This document shows, piece by piece, positions 21,914 to 22,511 of a DNA stretch of 22,511 bases (positions are counted from its first letter, which is position 1; every line of letters starts with the position of its first letter). Below the pieces are notes generated by a model. The model ran no database searches and had not been told where the DNA came from. It saw only the letters and a program-made list of their open reading frames with translations. Both the position numbers and the translations under genes were made by a program. The stretch comes from Lachnospiraceae bacterium. Its GTDB lineage: Bacteria > Bacillota > Clostridia > Lachnospirales > Lachnospiraceae. Where the stretch lies: the NCBI GenBank assembly GCA_009774615.1, contig VSOC01000058.1, positions 1 through 22,511 of the forward strand. Direction: 5' to 3'.

Positions 21914-22363
21914 ATGGAAAATACATTAAATGTTGCAAAATATTTATATGAAACTTTTTTAGAACGCTTTAAACAGCCAATGGATGAAATGAAAATGCAT
22001 AAATTAATGTATTTTGTGCAGAGAGAATCCCTAATGTTTAATAAAAGCGTTTTATTTGATGAGCCTTTTTTAGGGTGGAAATATGGACCTGTCTTAGCTT
22101 CTGTTCGAAATGAATATTTAAAAGGTGGCATGTTTTCATCAGTAAATGGAACGGTATCCGAGGAAACAAAGCAACTTGTAAATAATGTACTAGATAGGTA
22201 TGGTGAAGTATCATCTTGGAAATTAAGTAGTCTATCACACAATGAGTTTTCTTGGAAGTGTGCCAGAAAAGGATTAGGTGCATCTGAAAATGGAAATGTT
22301 AAACTGACAGTTAATGCGATGAAAGTAGATGCTGTCCGAGAATTGGCTGAAAGAAAAAAATAG
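21914..22363 (+). CDS. Panacea (DUF4065, SocA/GepA-like) domain protein, probable antitoxin
   Basis: 149 aa, small soluble protein. KLMYFVQ (residues 30-36) and FDEPFLGWKYGPV (48-60), followed by a helical VRNEY, are the hallmarks of the Panacea/DUF4065 family. Its best known member, SocA, is a proteolytic-adaptor antitoxin, and the family is paired with many unrelated toxins. AGGAGG at 21901-21906 is 7 nt before the ATG. Base composition and codon use are much more AT-rich than the preceding genes, suggesting acquisition. A second gene starts about 22 nt downstream and is cut by the window end; it would be the partner. Antitoxin function is inferred from the family, not shown here. Some Panacea proteins instead serve phage or mobile-element roles. 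Confidence 0.8.
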   Translation: MENTLNVAKYLYETFLERFKQPMDEMKMHKLMYFVQRESLMFNKSVLFDEPFLGWKYGPVLASVRNEYLKGGMFSSVNGTVSEETKQLVNNVLDRYGEVSSWKLSSLSHNEFSWKCARKGLGASENGNVKLTVNAMKVDAVRELAERKK

Positions 22364-22385
22364 GCAGTTTTCTTGAAATGGGGTG

Positions 22386-22511
22386 ATGGGGATCGTTTCT
22401 AGTAATAAGAGAAGTTTTTTTCAAAATTTTTATTCAGAAATCTTAACCTCTAAACAAATTAATCAACAGCTCATTAAAGATTTTGCTGCAACTAGTGAAG
22501 GAAAAGGTTTA
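22386..22511 (+). CDS. 5' end of an unknown gene downstream of the Panacea gene (cut by window edge)
   Basis: The first 42 codons of an open frame beginning MGIVSSNKRSFF run to the end of the window. A GTG directly before the ATG could also be the start. Only a poor ribosome binding site (TGGGG) is present, which may mean coupling to the Panacea gene that stops about 22 nt upstream. The composition is AT-rich like its neighbour. The visible residues are polar, without signal peptide or membrane segment, and are not recognised. By position it is the candidate toxin or effector partner. No function is claimed. Confidence 0.55.
   Translation, partial: MGIVSSNKRSFFQNFYSEILTSKQINQQLIKDFAATSEGKGL

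Noticed and set aside
21867..21929. 20-codon open frame overlapping the Panacea start
   Set aside because: Weak start context and no supporting signal; could be a leader peptide but cannot be supported from sequence alone.

Overview
The window reads as a chromosomal segment of a low-to-mid G+C Clostridia bacterium, most likely a Lachnospiraceae gut anaerobe. This rests on type III glutamine synthetase, strong AGGAGG ribosome binding sites, sigma-A type promoters, Firmicute-type S12 and EF-Tu sequences, and the general protein style. No species call is possible from the sequence alone. No tRNA, rRNA or CRISPR array was seen.

Layout. (1) 1-7345, plus strand, single-gene units: a SUV3-like RNA/DNA helicase, threonine synthase (thrC), class II fructose-bisphosphate aldolase (fba) and glutamine synthetase III (glnN). 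A 132-bp miniature transposable element lies between fba and glnN. It has 13-bp inverted ends and an 8-bp target duplication. (2) 7515-11875, minus strand: ridA, an NAD(P)-dependent malic enzyme, and a two-gene surface acetylation cassette (DHHW/AlgJ-like protein plus MBOAT/AlgI-like acyltransferase). (3) 11876-16747: a sugar-acid catabolic locus with a 2-keto-3-deoxygluconate (KDG) permease, an IclR-family regulator, a split UxaA-type dehydratase (SAF subunit plus large subunit) and a DHDPS/KDG-aldolase-family lyase. The non-coding DNA before the permease has a promoter, two perfect palindromes and a ~270-nt A-rich repeat tract. A second, smaller A-rich tandem repeat lies between the dehydratase genes. 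(4) 16830-21749: the str operon rpsL-rpsG-fusA-tuf, driven by a perfect-consensus promoter. rpoB/rpoC are not directly upstream, tuf has its own promoter, rpsG starts with GTG and fusA with TTG. (5) 21750-22511: a distinctly AT-rich end carrying a Panacea (DUF4065, SocA-like) antitoxin-type gene behind a perfect-consensus promoter and a LexA-box-like sequence. It is followed by the first 42 codons of an unknown gene cut by the window edge.

How the parts work together. Permease, dehydratase and aldolase suggest uptake and dehydration of hexonates to 2-keto-3-deoxy acids, then aldol cleavage without a visible kinase, under IclR control. Malic enzyme, aldolase, glutamine synthetase and threonine synthase are housekeeping carbon and nitrogen functions. 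The MBOAT/DHHW pair probably acetylates a cell-surface polymer. The terminal Panacea gene and its cut-off neighbour look like an acquired toxin-antitoxin type module inserted next to tuf.

The most notable signals are the miniature element and its two related single-end copies at the 3' ends of the helicase and fusA genes, the possible SOS-controlled Panacea module, and the operator palindromes plus A-rich leader in front of the permease.
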